Source: Planctomycetaceae bacterium (GTDB taxonomy: Bacteria > Planctomycetota > Planctomycetia > Planctomycetales > Planctomycetaceae). From it: a stretch of 5,977 nucleotides of DNA. The position numbers were made by a program, and so were the translations under genes. Location: contig JAESQE010000070.1 in NCBI GenBank assembly GCA_016765335.1, forward strand, positions 1 to 5,977, written 5' to 3'. Below the pieces are notes generated by a model. The model ran no database searches. It was not told the DNA's origin and worked only from the letters and a program-made list of their open reading frames with translations. Position 1 is the stretch's first letter. Each line of letters opens with the position of its first letter. Of this stretch, positions 1 through 5,977 are shown in pieces.

Positions 1-3000
1 ATGAGCTTTCACCTGAGCGAGTTGACGAGAAAGTGAAACCGTAACCGGTCGCGGGTTGTTTGTAGAATTCGTTAACCCCAGGCGAATCGGGAACGTTGCC
101 ATCTGTTGTAATGCAGCTGGTAACGATTTAGGGTCAACGCTTTTCCAGCCATCCATCGCCTCTAAGGAAACAGCCAAAATATCTGCTGCACCGATTCCCA
201 GAAAGCTCGTTGTCTGTTTTGCATCGATCATTTGCAGTCCGCTTAAAGAAGCTTGATCATGAGATCCGGCTTCTTGCTGAATCGTTCCCCTCGCGACAAC
301 TTCGACCAATCCCAGTTGAGGAGATGCAAACAGTACAGTTAACGTGGTTTGCTGATCGTTTTGTGAAGTCACAAACCAGTCACTTAAATTGGTGGCGGTC
401 AGTTCGATGATTTGCAAGTTTTTGGGAACCGCGAAATCAATCGAAAGACGAGGCTCGGCTTCGATATTAATTTTTGCAAAGGTGGCGACATGCGTTTTGT
501 GTTGTTGGATATCAATCAGCGTGTATTGCTGGACCGTTGAGGATGCTTGTTTACGCTGGACTTCTAAACGTAGATCAAATGGTCGAGAGGAAAAATTGTA
601 AACTCGTTGTGGGTTAATCACGATTGCTGTTTTCGTGAGTCGTTTGAATTGATTGTTTTTAACCTGCCGAACATCGTTTGCAGTGGTGAATCGAGCCGTA
701 ATCGCAGTGTCCCAGGTAACGGCCCAGGAACCAATCTCCCGGGTAACACCTTGCGGAATGATATCGGGGAACTGGAATTCTTGTGCCTTTGCGGCGATGT
801 CTAAAGGGACAAACAAAGAAACGGTAATCACACTACGGTCATCAACGGCTCGCTTGAGAAGTACTCGCAACCGCCCATCATCAAGTAACTGCCAGCCCGC
901 AAGATCGCTACCAGCAAGTGATTTCAATTTGACGTTTTCGGGCAATTTTAATTCGACTTCGGAAAAAGTTCCCTGGGCGATATTGAAGGCGAACGAATAG
1001 TAAAGTTCTGCACCGGTGTCGCGAATGAAAACTTCCCGTGCAGATTCACACGAGAGAAATTGCATTTGTGTTGTCGAGATTTTTGGTTGCCAGGAAAAAG
1101 TATAGTTCCCACCAGACGCAACAACGACTTGGGCGAAATTCTTATCGTCCCGAGTGATCAATTGATACGGTGTCTTGCCATCGTTGATGCGTACTTGTGT
1201 TTCTTTTTCAGGAAGCAGAAACGAAAACGACCCCGCGGCTACAGGTAGAAACGATACAGTAAATTGTCCCGCCTGGTTGACTGCATTGGCTGGCAGCTGG
1301 AATTGAACATCGATGACCGAAAGCTTTGCAGCCGGAAGCAGCACCGCTGGCTGATTCTTGCCCACCAAAGTTGATGAAGTTTTCTGACCATTGACCCGGA
1401 CGGATTCCATGATCACTGGTCCCAAAGGTAGCGGCGCGAGTTGTTCTTCGTCTCGGAAATTGCGAATGATATATCTGGCTTTAACCACGACCGTGTGTTG
1501 GTTTGAGGATTCATTGGGCTGGGAAATTTCTGCAACATAAGAAGCTTCATGCACCAGAAAAGCAACCGGAGCGGCATCGATGGATTGCTCAGGGTGGGCC
1601 GCTTTCCATAATTTGAGGTATTCAGCTTCGGGGACAAACACACGCGATGCAGCCAAGGGTGATTGATCTGCTGCGTAAGGAAAAACTAATGTCTGTTTCT
1701 GAGCAGGCGCTGGTTTAGCTGTGGGTTTAGCTGGGGCCACAGGAGGAGCAAGAGCTTGCTGCGGTTCTGCCTGCTGCACCGCTTGCTTTTGTTGAGGTTT
1801 GGTGACTGGTTCTTTGGCTTGCAGATCGCAAGGGGAATTCGCCTGGATTGCAAGTAGCAATAGTAAACTGGCAGCCGTGCTTCCTGTTCGGATGAGTCGT
1901 TCGGTTACTTGGCAACAACAGCGAAACAGTTTTTGCAGGAAGTGGGAGAAGCTGATTGCACTCCAGATAAGAACTCCGAAGATGCCTCCCAAGAGCACGC
2001 CTTCGATCAAGGGCAGGAAGATTTCTGGTACAATTCCCATCGCAATGATTGGCGATCCAAACAGCACCGCCATCCAACAGCTGCGAGTCGCTAGACTTCT
2101 GTTTCGCAGCAACCAGAAAAGTAGCACAACTCCAGAAATAATCAACCAACGTAGTCGGTTGATTGCAGTTTGTGAAAGGTACTGAATTTTCAGACCGGCC
2201 TGCGAGGCTTGTTCTCCAAACGATTGTAATTGCGTGACTTGCAGATGATCTGGGATTTGTAATGCAAGCTGCAAAGAGAGTAGGCCGTCGGATTGGTTGA
2301 GAAATCCAAGTTGTTCGCTAAGTCTTGCTCTGATTTTTTCGATATTAGCGTTGCCATCGCGGCTGATGTAGAGACCTTGGCTGCCATTGCCGTTGACGAT
2401 GCCACCACTGATGTCCATGTCAGCTTTGCCATTGACGTTGATGTCGCCAGCGATAAAGCTGCCATAGGTGCGGTAACCATCGTCAGTGCCAAGACCTTTG
2501 TTTGCTTGCGATGGTGCAGGCCTCTGTCCGGTCATACGTGCAGGAGAGGCTGCATTTTGTGGTATTGCAGTACGGGTCGAATGTGTGATTTGATCTTTGG
2601 GCTGGATGAAATCGGGGGCGTTGATTGCTTCACCGGCTCGGCGTCCAGGGGGTGCAAAAGGAGTGGCTTGGGATTCTGATTTAAATCGCCCCTGCCGGGG
2701 GGCTCGGCCCTTACTTAATTCATTAATGTCTACAGTGCCTGGTTTAACAATCATGCTTCTCTTTAATTCAGACAATTTACTATCTCGGCTCAGCTGCTCT
2801 TGGTCAGCCAATTCTTCCATTTCCTCGGATGGCATTATGCCGTGTGATCTTCCCGCATGTGGAACAATGGTTTCGAAATGGTCTTGTGCAAATTGATTGG
2901 GACTCGCGGCATGATTTTGATGTTCATGAGCATGCTCTGTGCCGGCAGCGTTATCTAGTTCAAGTTGTCTTAGTTCATTTCTTTCGGAACTTCTTCTTGC

Positions 3001-5977
3001 GGCCTCCCGAGGTTGCTGGACAGCGGGGAGCATAATCACAATAGCTAATCCGATGGCTGAGAAAATAAATAAACACGCATTAAGTCGGCTGCGAAGCAGA
3101 GACTTTTCTGTAGGATACAGTGCCCAGCCTCTTCTTCTAAACAGCGAAATCAATCCCCAGGGAATGACCAGAAACAAGCAGCCGATTAATAGATCTTCAA
3201 GAGTACGTTGCCAGTTGGTGTGTGAAATGTATTTGATTAACTGCGACAGCCAGGTTTGATTCTTAGATTTGTTGATTTGCTCCACCCCGGGATCGAGCGG
3301 TTGGATTTGCGAATCTTGCGAGTGGTGAATTTCCCAGACTGTTTTGAGGATTCTTAATGGTTGCCGCGTGCCTGTTCCGCTGACAACTGCAAATGTTGGA
3401 GAAGGCAATGTCGGGCTGGAGAAACTCGGCAATTTTATTTCTGTAGTGTTCGAACCGTACAGCGTTTGCAATGTTCGTTGCTGACCAGTTGCCTGATTGT
3501 TCGTTAAGGAAACGACAAACCCTCCCTCGACTTTACGGGCAGTGACGGGCACGCCATCAATTGTAGTGGACCATAAAGTCATCCCGTCGGGAATATGAAC
3601 CATCAGCGATTGAACGCCCACGGCTGCAAAGTTTAACGTGGCCTGTTGTTGGAACTGGCCTCCCTCAAGAAGCAGCGACGTGAGTACAAGTTTGTGTCCG
3701 ATTGCAGTGGGGATCGGTTGAGAATCGAAACGGTCTTCAGAAACCAACGCAGTGACGCCCGGTTTAATGATGTGATAACCAGCCACAACTCTTTTGTAAG
3801 TTTGAGCACTCATGAAAGGTAAGTCAGCAGGGTCAATCGGCTCAAGTACTGTGCCGGATTTGTCAGTGACATTCAATGTTAATCGCTGATCGGTTCGGGC
3901 AGAGAACGCCAAGTATTGTTCTTGCAATTCAGCGGCATCAAATGTCAATTCAGGAACTGCATATTGCTGAGGCTGTTTGCTGGTGGGTTCGGATTTCTCT
4001 TCTGTGATTTTTAGTTCTTCATTTAGTTGATCACGGGGCAGTATGACGGTCAGTAGCAGCGGGACTTTTCCGGTAACGTACCGGTCAAAAGTAAGATTCC
4101 AACGAGTCCCCGTTTCCGTTTTTGTGCGTTTCTGATCAGAAATACGCATGCGACCCAATGCCTGGAATTCTTCGTCAATGTTTGCATCTGATGTCAGGTT
4201 GACTTGCAGTTCACGCAAGCCGCCGCCGCCGATATCGAGCATCACCTGATATCGCATTGAAATCGTTTCTTCATCTAAAGTAACGATTTGCGTTGTCGAG
4301 GCGTTGTAACGTGTCGGTTTACGAACAACTTCGAACTGACCTGCAATGCGGGAATCCTGATACCGATAGCCGAATCTTTCGTTAGGAATTCCCAGGTACG
4401 CAGCATCCATGCCTTCAATATTTACAGGAATCACATCGAGTCGCGGATTGGCCCGCACGACAAACGAACCTTCCAGGATTTTAACGCCTTCGAGTTTTAA
4501 TTCGGGCAAGACAATAGTTTCTTTTTCATCTGGCTTCGGATTGCCTTCGCGATTCAATCGAACGGTCAGCCAGATGGTTCGTTTTTCGCCTGGCTTTAAC
4601 GGCGGATTAATCGGAATTCGTAAACGGTGCACGCCAGCTTGTTGGGATGTGTATTGCCAATCGATATCGCCAGTTTGTTGCCTGATTTGTTTGGGGGACC
4701 ACTGGGCAGGTAACTCGATATTGAGTTCGAACAGCGGCGAGAATAATGTTTGTAGCGTGATTGTTGACAAAAGTTGAATTTCGGTTTCATCAACATCCAG
4801 AATGTTTGTGACAGCAGCTTGAACTTCACGAGCGGTTTGTGATGTTGATAAACGAAAAGTGAAATCTTCGTCCCAGATATCGTAGAAGTGTAAGTTCGAT
4901 GGCTGAATGAACTTGGCAGCGGGCTTCCACGACCGTGCAGAAGGGCGGATTCCCTCCATTTGAATTGTTTTGAGTCGCATGTCCTGAGCAACCGAAATTC
5001 CTAATCCTCCGGTATTCGATGTGACGCCGTTCAGTTTCAATGGAGCAACGGACCAGTTATCAGTTTTTTCAAGCAATTGCACTCCCTGCAAAGTCACACG
5101 AATTTGCTGCGGGATCGTCTCTCGAAATGTGAGCGATATTTTTGTCTGGGTGTTGTCTTCAGCGTCGTCCTGAAGATCCCAGTCTTGTAATCCGGGAGCG
5201 GAAACGTCTGCGATTTCCAGATGATTGGGGACAGAAAACTCCAATCGATTGAATCGCTTGCCGAACAGGTCAATTTGACAGTCGGCTTGCCAGTTGATGG
5301 TGTTTCGTTCCACGCCGATGGAATAAATGGTTTGGGCAAACACGAGAGATTCATTCAAGGATTCCCCGAGTGCATCGGTTAATCGGATTTGAATATTTCC
5401 CTTGCCACCAATTGCGGTCGTGACCGTGCGTTGCGTTTGGTGCTGTTGGTTGGTTTCAAGAACCGAACCGTTGATTTCCAGTACCCTAGCTTTGGAGACA
5501 TCGATTTTTAACGTGGCTGCGGTATTGGGAAAGACAGAAAACGAAGCGATTTCATCGGTGCCTACGCGTCGGATGGGCGATGTTAATGAAAGAGTCAATT
5601 CTCGTTGACCAGTGAAATTCTCGATCAGGATGAGTTGGCTTGGTTTGCCCGAAATTCCTAGCGGAGCAGGTTCACCATCCAGCTTTGCCTGTGTGATGGA
5701 AACATTGTTGATCGGAAGTACCAGACGAGCCCAGCCCGGCTTGTATTTTGAAAGCAGGCACTTGGCTTCGATTTTCAGAATATCGCCCGAGACGACTGCC
5801 TGATATTCAATCTGCTCCACGACAATTCCCAAGGGCTGCCCCTGCCCAAGTGCATTGGCCTTTTGTGCTCTTTTCAGTAAGTCGCCAAATTCTTTCTTGC
5901 TCAACAACACACCTGGATCAACCGCAGACCAGTATTGAGCCAGGTCTTTTTCAGGGACATAAACCCGTTCGTACCGC
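1..5977 (-). CDS. Giant two-module membrane-anchored protein of unknown function, partial at both ends
   Basis: One frame (codons starting at 5976, 5973 ... 3) stays open for 1,992 codons with no stop, which is far beyond chance. Neither the start nor the stop is in the window. The first visible residues, RYERVYVPE, look like the beginning of a folded domain, so a signal peptide and start probably lie upstream of the right edge. The translation has two long beta-strand-rich regions (residues 1-928 and 1446-1992) separated by about six hydrophobic helices and polar linkers. I see no catalytic motif, nucleotide-binding loop or recognisable enzyme fold. The protein is Gln-, Asn- and Thr-rich, as is common for exported bacterial proteins. 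The frame reads continuously through every domain boundary, so there is no sign of a frameshift or of two separate genes. The best label is a hypothetical secreted/transmembrane protein, probably planctomycetal; the role is unknown. A large surface or periplasmic scaffold or a transmembrane sensor are both possible but unproven. Confidence 0.93.
370..450 (-). repeat. VP-L-DW beta element, module 2 second copy (residues 1843-1869)
   Basis: RLSIDFAVPKNLQIIELTA, then TNLSDWFV. It resembles both residues 242-268 (FSVPNHLEIADV...LQDW) and its positional partner at 416-442. It lies 173 residues after the preceding element, against 174 in module 1. Confidence 0.6.
886..969 (-). repeat. VP-L-DW beta element, module 2 first copy (residues 1670-1697)
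   Basis: TFSEVELKLPENVKL, then SLAGSDLAGWQLLDDGRLRV, parallels RLEFSVPNHLEIADV and GLQDWDLQDD of module 1, including the Trp followed a few residues later by Asp-Asp. It lies 224 residues after its anchor, against 237 in module 1. Confidence 0.6.
1588..1641 (-). repeat. VPE/W anchor motif, copy 2
   Basis: Residues 1446-1463 read VFVPEAEYLKLWKAAHPE, the counterpart of residues 5-22. The DNA of the two copies has diverged strongly, so the duplication is old. It defines the start of module 2. Confidence 0.75.
1690..1815 (-). other. Pro/Ala/Gln/Lys-rich flexible linker (residues 1388-1429)
   Basis: The stretch has low-complexity composition, for example KPQQKQAVQQAEPQQALAPP and then VAPAKPTAKPAPAQKQ. 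Alternating Lys-Pro/Ala-Pro linkers of this type usually form extended spacers between a membrane anchor and an exported domain. It separates the sixth hydrophobic segment from module 2. Confidence 0.7.
1834..1899 (-). other. Sixth hydrophobic segment resembling a signal peptide (residues 1360-1381)
   Basis: A basic stretch RLIRTG is followed by a hydrophobic core, AASLLLLLAIQA, then the polar NSPCDLQAKEP. This has the n-, h- and c-region layout of an export signal but lies more than 1,350 residues into the protein. In the full-length chain it most simply acts as transmembrane helix 6, carrying the chain back outside so that module 2 is extracytoplasmic. It may be the relic of the N-terminal signal of a once separate protein. 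Cleavage after it cannot be judged from sequence alone. Confidence 0.6.
1948..2148 (-). other. Transmembrane helices 3, 4 and 5 (residues 1277-1343)
   Basis: Helix 3 is WLIISGVVLLFWLL (2148-2107), followed by RNR. Helix 4 is WMAVLFGSPIIAMGIV (2076-2029). Helix 5 is GVLLGGIFGVLIWSAISF (2001-1948). Arg residues sit after helix 3, and a basic loop (QKLFR) follows helix 5, so both those ends are cytoplasmic. The short PEIFLPLIE loop between helices 4 and 5 is then outside. No ion-channel, transporter or protease motif was noticed. Confidence 0.8.
2341..2466 (-). other. Gly/Asn/Asp/Ile-rich insert (residues 1171-1212)
   Basis: These 42 residues contain nine Gly, six Asn, four Asp and six Ile, with runs such as AGDINVNGKADMDISGG and NGNGSQGLYISRDGNAN. 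The spacing of small and aliphatic residues suggests short beta strands and turns, like a miniature beta-solenoid or a Gly/Asp turn array. All six Ile codons are ATC and most Gly codons are GGC, which is a more uniform codon choice than in the surrounding gene. The role is unknown. Confidence 0.55.
2467..2955 (-). other. Polar linker with His cluster (residues 1008-1170)
   Basis: This stretch has low hydrophobicity and is probably disordered. It contains a His cluster at residues 1015-1045 (2934-2842). Then come an acidic/basic, probably helical segment, SEEMEELADQEQLSRDSKL (1050-1068), and a Pro/Arg/Ala/Gln-rich stretch (FAPPGRRAGEA, then RMTGQRPAPSQANK). It probably lies outside the membrane, between helices 2 and 3. 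Confidence 0.6.
2956..3078 (-). other. Transmembrane helix 2 with DUF1559/pseudopilin-like motif (residues 967-1007)
   Basis: The hydrophobic helix ACLFIFSAIGLAIVIM (from residue 967) runs straight into LPAVQQPREAARRS (983-996), then a Glu/Arg/Asn-rich stretch and ELRQLEL (1000-1006). The hallmark just after the N-terminal helix of planctomycete DUF1559 proteins (which carry a type IV pilin-like N-terminus) is LLPAVQQAREAARR, then a short polar stretch with Cys, then NNLKQ. The match here is almost exact through the arginine pair. The prepilin peptidase site is absent: the positions expected to hold G-F-T-L-I-E read R-S-R-L-N-A (962-967). The orientation, N-terminus in and motif outside, is the same as in pseudopilins. 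This appears to be an internal, non-processed relative of that helix. Confidence 0.75.
3139..3192 (-). other. Transmembrane helix 1 (residues 929-946)
   Basis: The helix runs from LLIGCLFLVIPWG to ISLF and is followed at once by Arg-Arg-Arg. The basic flank places its C-terminal end in the cytoplasm, so module 1 lies outside. The short loop to helix 2 is basic as well (R-R-R-G-W ... E-K-S-L-L-R-S-R). Confidence 0.85.
3544..3597 (-). other. IP-G-LWS-DG beta-hairpin element (residues 794-811)
   Basis: The segment HIPDGMTLWSTTIDGVPV is a strand, a Pro-Asp-Gly turn, a Leu-Trp-Ser strand and an Asp-Gly turn. It is then followed by a valine-rich strand, GGFVVSL. A related Leu-Pro ... Asp/Asn-Gly layout occurs at residues 87-102 (LPINN...KLDGEP) and 1516-1530 (LPLGP...RVNGQ). 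From memory, similar LP-G-x-LWS-x-x-DG-x-PV stretches are frequent in large uncharacterised exported proteins of planctomycetes; that recollection cannot be verified here. Confidence 0.45.
4651..4731 (-). repeat. VP-L-DW beta element, module 1 second copy (residues 416-442)
   Basis: This begins FELNIELPAQW and ends GDIDWQY, with the same strand-LP-strand-DW layout as residues 242-268. It is followed by a PPLKPGEKRTIWLTVRL strand, the kind of closing strand expected of an immunoglobulin-like sandwich. Its counterpart in module 2 is at residues 1843-1869. Confidence 0.5.
5173..5253 (-). repeat. VP-L-DW beta element, module 1 first copy (residues 242-268)
   Basis: The element is a strand FNRLEFSVP, then NHLEIADVSAPGLQDWDL. 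The pattern is alternating hydrophobic residues, Val/Leu-Pro, a Leu/Val-x-Ile strand, and an Asp/Gly-Trp about 14-17 residues after the Pro. Related elements lie at 4731-4651, 969-886 and 450-370. It is probably a recurring beta-sandwich subdomain rather than a catalytic site. Confidence 0.6.
5911..5964 (-). repeat. VPE/W anchor motif, copy 1
   Basis: Residues 5-22 read VYVPEKDLAQYWSAVDPG. This matches VFVPEAEYLKLWKAAHPE at 1641-1588 at V, V, P, E, W, A and P, with conservative swaps between. It marks the start of module 1. In both copies the residues that follow lead after about 40-50 residues to a strand pair of the form x-Y-x-A-x-x-S. Confidence 0.75.

Larger units (their letters stand above)
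1..1641 (-). other. Module 2: second beta-rich extracytoplasmic region (residues 1446-1992, continues off window)
   Basis: This opens with VFVPEAEYLKLW, then HEASYVAEIS and VVVKARYII strands, LPLGPVIMESVRVNGQ (from residue 1516), LPENVKLKSLAG...GW (1670-1697), FAVPKNLQIIELTATNLSDW (1848-1867), SLSGLQMID near 1913 and SLEAMDGW near 1941. Each corresponds, in order and at nearly constant spacing, to an element of module 1. No catalytic motif is visible. If the duplication is complete, roughly 370 further residues and perhaps another anchor should lie beyond the left edge. Confidence 0.75.
3193..5976 (-). other. Module 1: beta-rich extracytoplasmic region (residues 1-928)
   Basis: The region opens with VYVPEKDLAQYW (residues 5-16). 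It continues as alternating hydrophobic/polar segments typical of beta-sandwich domains, with no long hydrophobic helix until residue 929. Landmarks in order are: a VEQIEYQAVV strand near residue 60; LPINNVSITQAKLDG from residue 87; a VPNHLEI...DW element at 242-268; a related LPAQW...DW element at 416-442; LKLEGVKILEG around 497; NIEGMD around 523; a four-glycine turn before LRELQVNL; and HIPDGMTLWSTTIDG from residue 794. The first six landmarks recur in order in module 2. The topology of the helices that follow places this module outside the cytoplasm. No Pfam-type enzyme signature is recognised; the function is unknown. Confidence 0.75.

Noticed and set aside
653..1000. Plus-strand ORF of 115 codons
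   Set aside because: It lies wholly opposite module 2 of the giant minus-strand gene, has no recognisable domain, and reads as an antisense shadow.
2038..2073. Internal start at in-frame ATG codons (2073-2071 or 2040-2038) giving a separate module 2 protein
   Set aside because: Both ATGs fall inside helix 4 with no purine-rich ribosome site ahead, and no stop separates them from module 1.
1727..2149. Minus-strand ORF of 140 codons in another frame
   Set aside because: It overlaps the open giant frame and its translation is low-complexity without domain features.
1799..2185. Plus-strand ORF of 128 codons
   Set aside because: It lies opposite the transmembrane hub; the minus frame here gives well-formed helices with a sensible charge pattern, so the plus frame is a shadow.
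2293..2679. Plus-strand ORF rich in Asp, Val and Ala
   Set aside because: Its regular look comes from the antisense of the GAC/ATC/GGC-rich insert codons at 2466-2341, not from a real gene.
2956..3093. A separate DUF1559 or prepilin gene inside the region
   Set aside because: There is no start codon or ribosome site placed before the helix, the GFTLIE cleavage site is absent, and the frame is continuous with the giant protein on both sides.
4596..4991. Minus-strand ORF of 131 codons in another frame
   Set aside because: It overlaps module 1, and its composition is irregular (rich in Ser, Lys, Phe and His); the long frame is clearly the coding one.
1..5977. CRISPR array, tRNA/rRNA, insertion sequence or promoter/terminator signals
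   Set aside because: No direct-repeat/spacer pattern, RNA gene fold, terminal inverted repeats or intergenic space was seen; all bases are accounted for by the coding frame.

Overview
The whole window is one uninterrupted reading frame on the minus strand. Reading codons from 5976-5974 down to 3-1 gives 1,992 sense codons with no stop. Both ends of the gene lie outside the window, so there is no visible start codon, stop codon, promoter, terminator or intergenic DNA. Below, residue 1 means the codon at 5976-5974. I do not recognise a named gene. The product looks like a giant exported, membrane-anchored protein of unknown function. The organism is probably a member of the Planctomycetota. The reasons are the very long secreted-type ORF, mixed A/T- and G/C-ending codons, and an internal stretch (LPAVQQPREAARRS) that nearly copies the hallmark of the DUF1559 pseudopilin-like proteins that are hugely expanded in that phylum.

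Layout in reading direction, right to left on the plus strand. (1) Residues 1-928 (5976-3193) form a beta-rich extracytoplasmic module that opens with a VYVPE...YW anchor. (2) Residues 929-983 hold two transmembrane helices; the second runs into the DUF1559-like motif. (3) Residues ~1010-1170 are a polar linker with a His cluster and an acidic/basic segment. (4) Residues 1171-1212 are a Gly/Asn/Asp/Ile-rich insert. (5) Residues 1277-1347 hold three more helices, followed by a Cys-Cys-Cys loop and a sixth hydrophobic segment that resembles a signal peptide. (6) Residues 1388-1429 are a Pro/Ala/Gln/Lys linker. (7) Residues 1446-1992 (1641-1) are a second beta-rich module that runs off the window.

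The main result is that modules 1 and 2 appear to be diverged copies of each other. Six landmarks occur in the same order at nearly constant offset: 5/1446, 87/1516, 242/1670, 416/1843, 497/1913 and 523/1941. The positive-inside rule gives a consistent topology in which both modules lie outside the cytoplasmic membrane, joined by a six-helix hub. The internal signal-like segment just before module 2 suggests that the protein arose by fusion or duplication of exported proteins. The biochemical role cannot be read from the sequence: no catalytic motif was seen.
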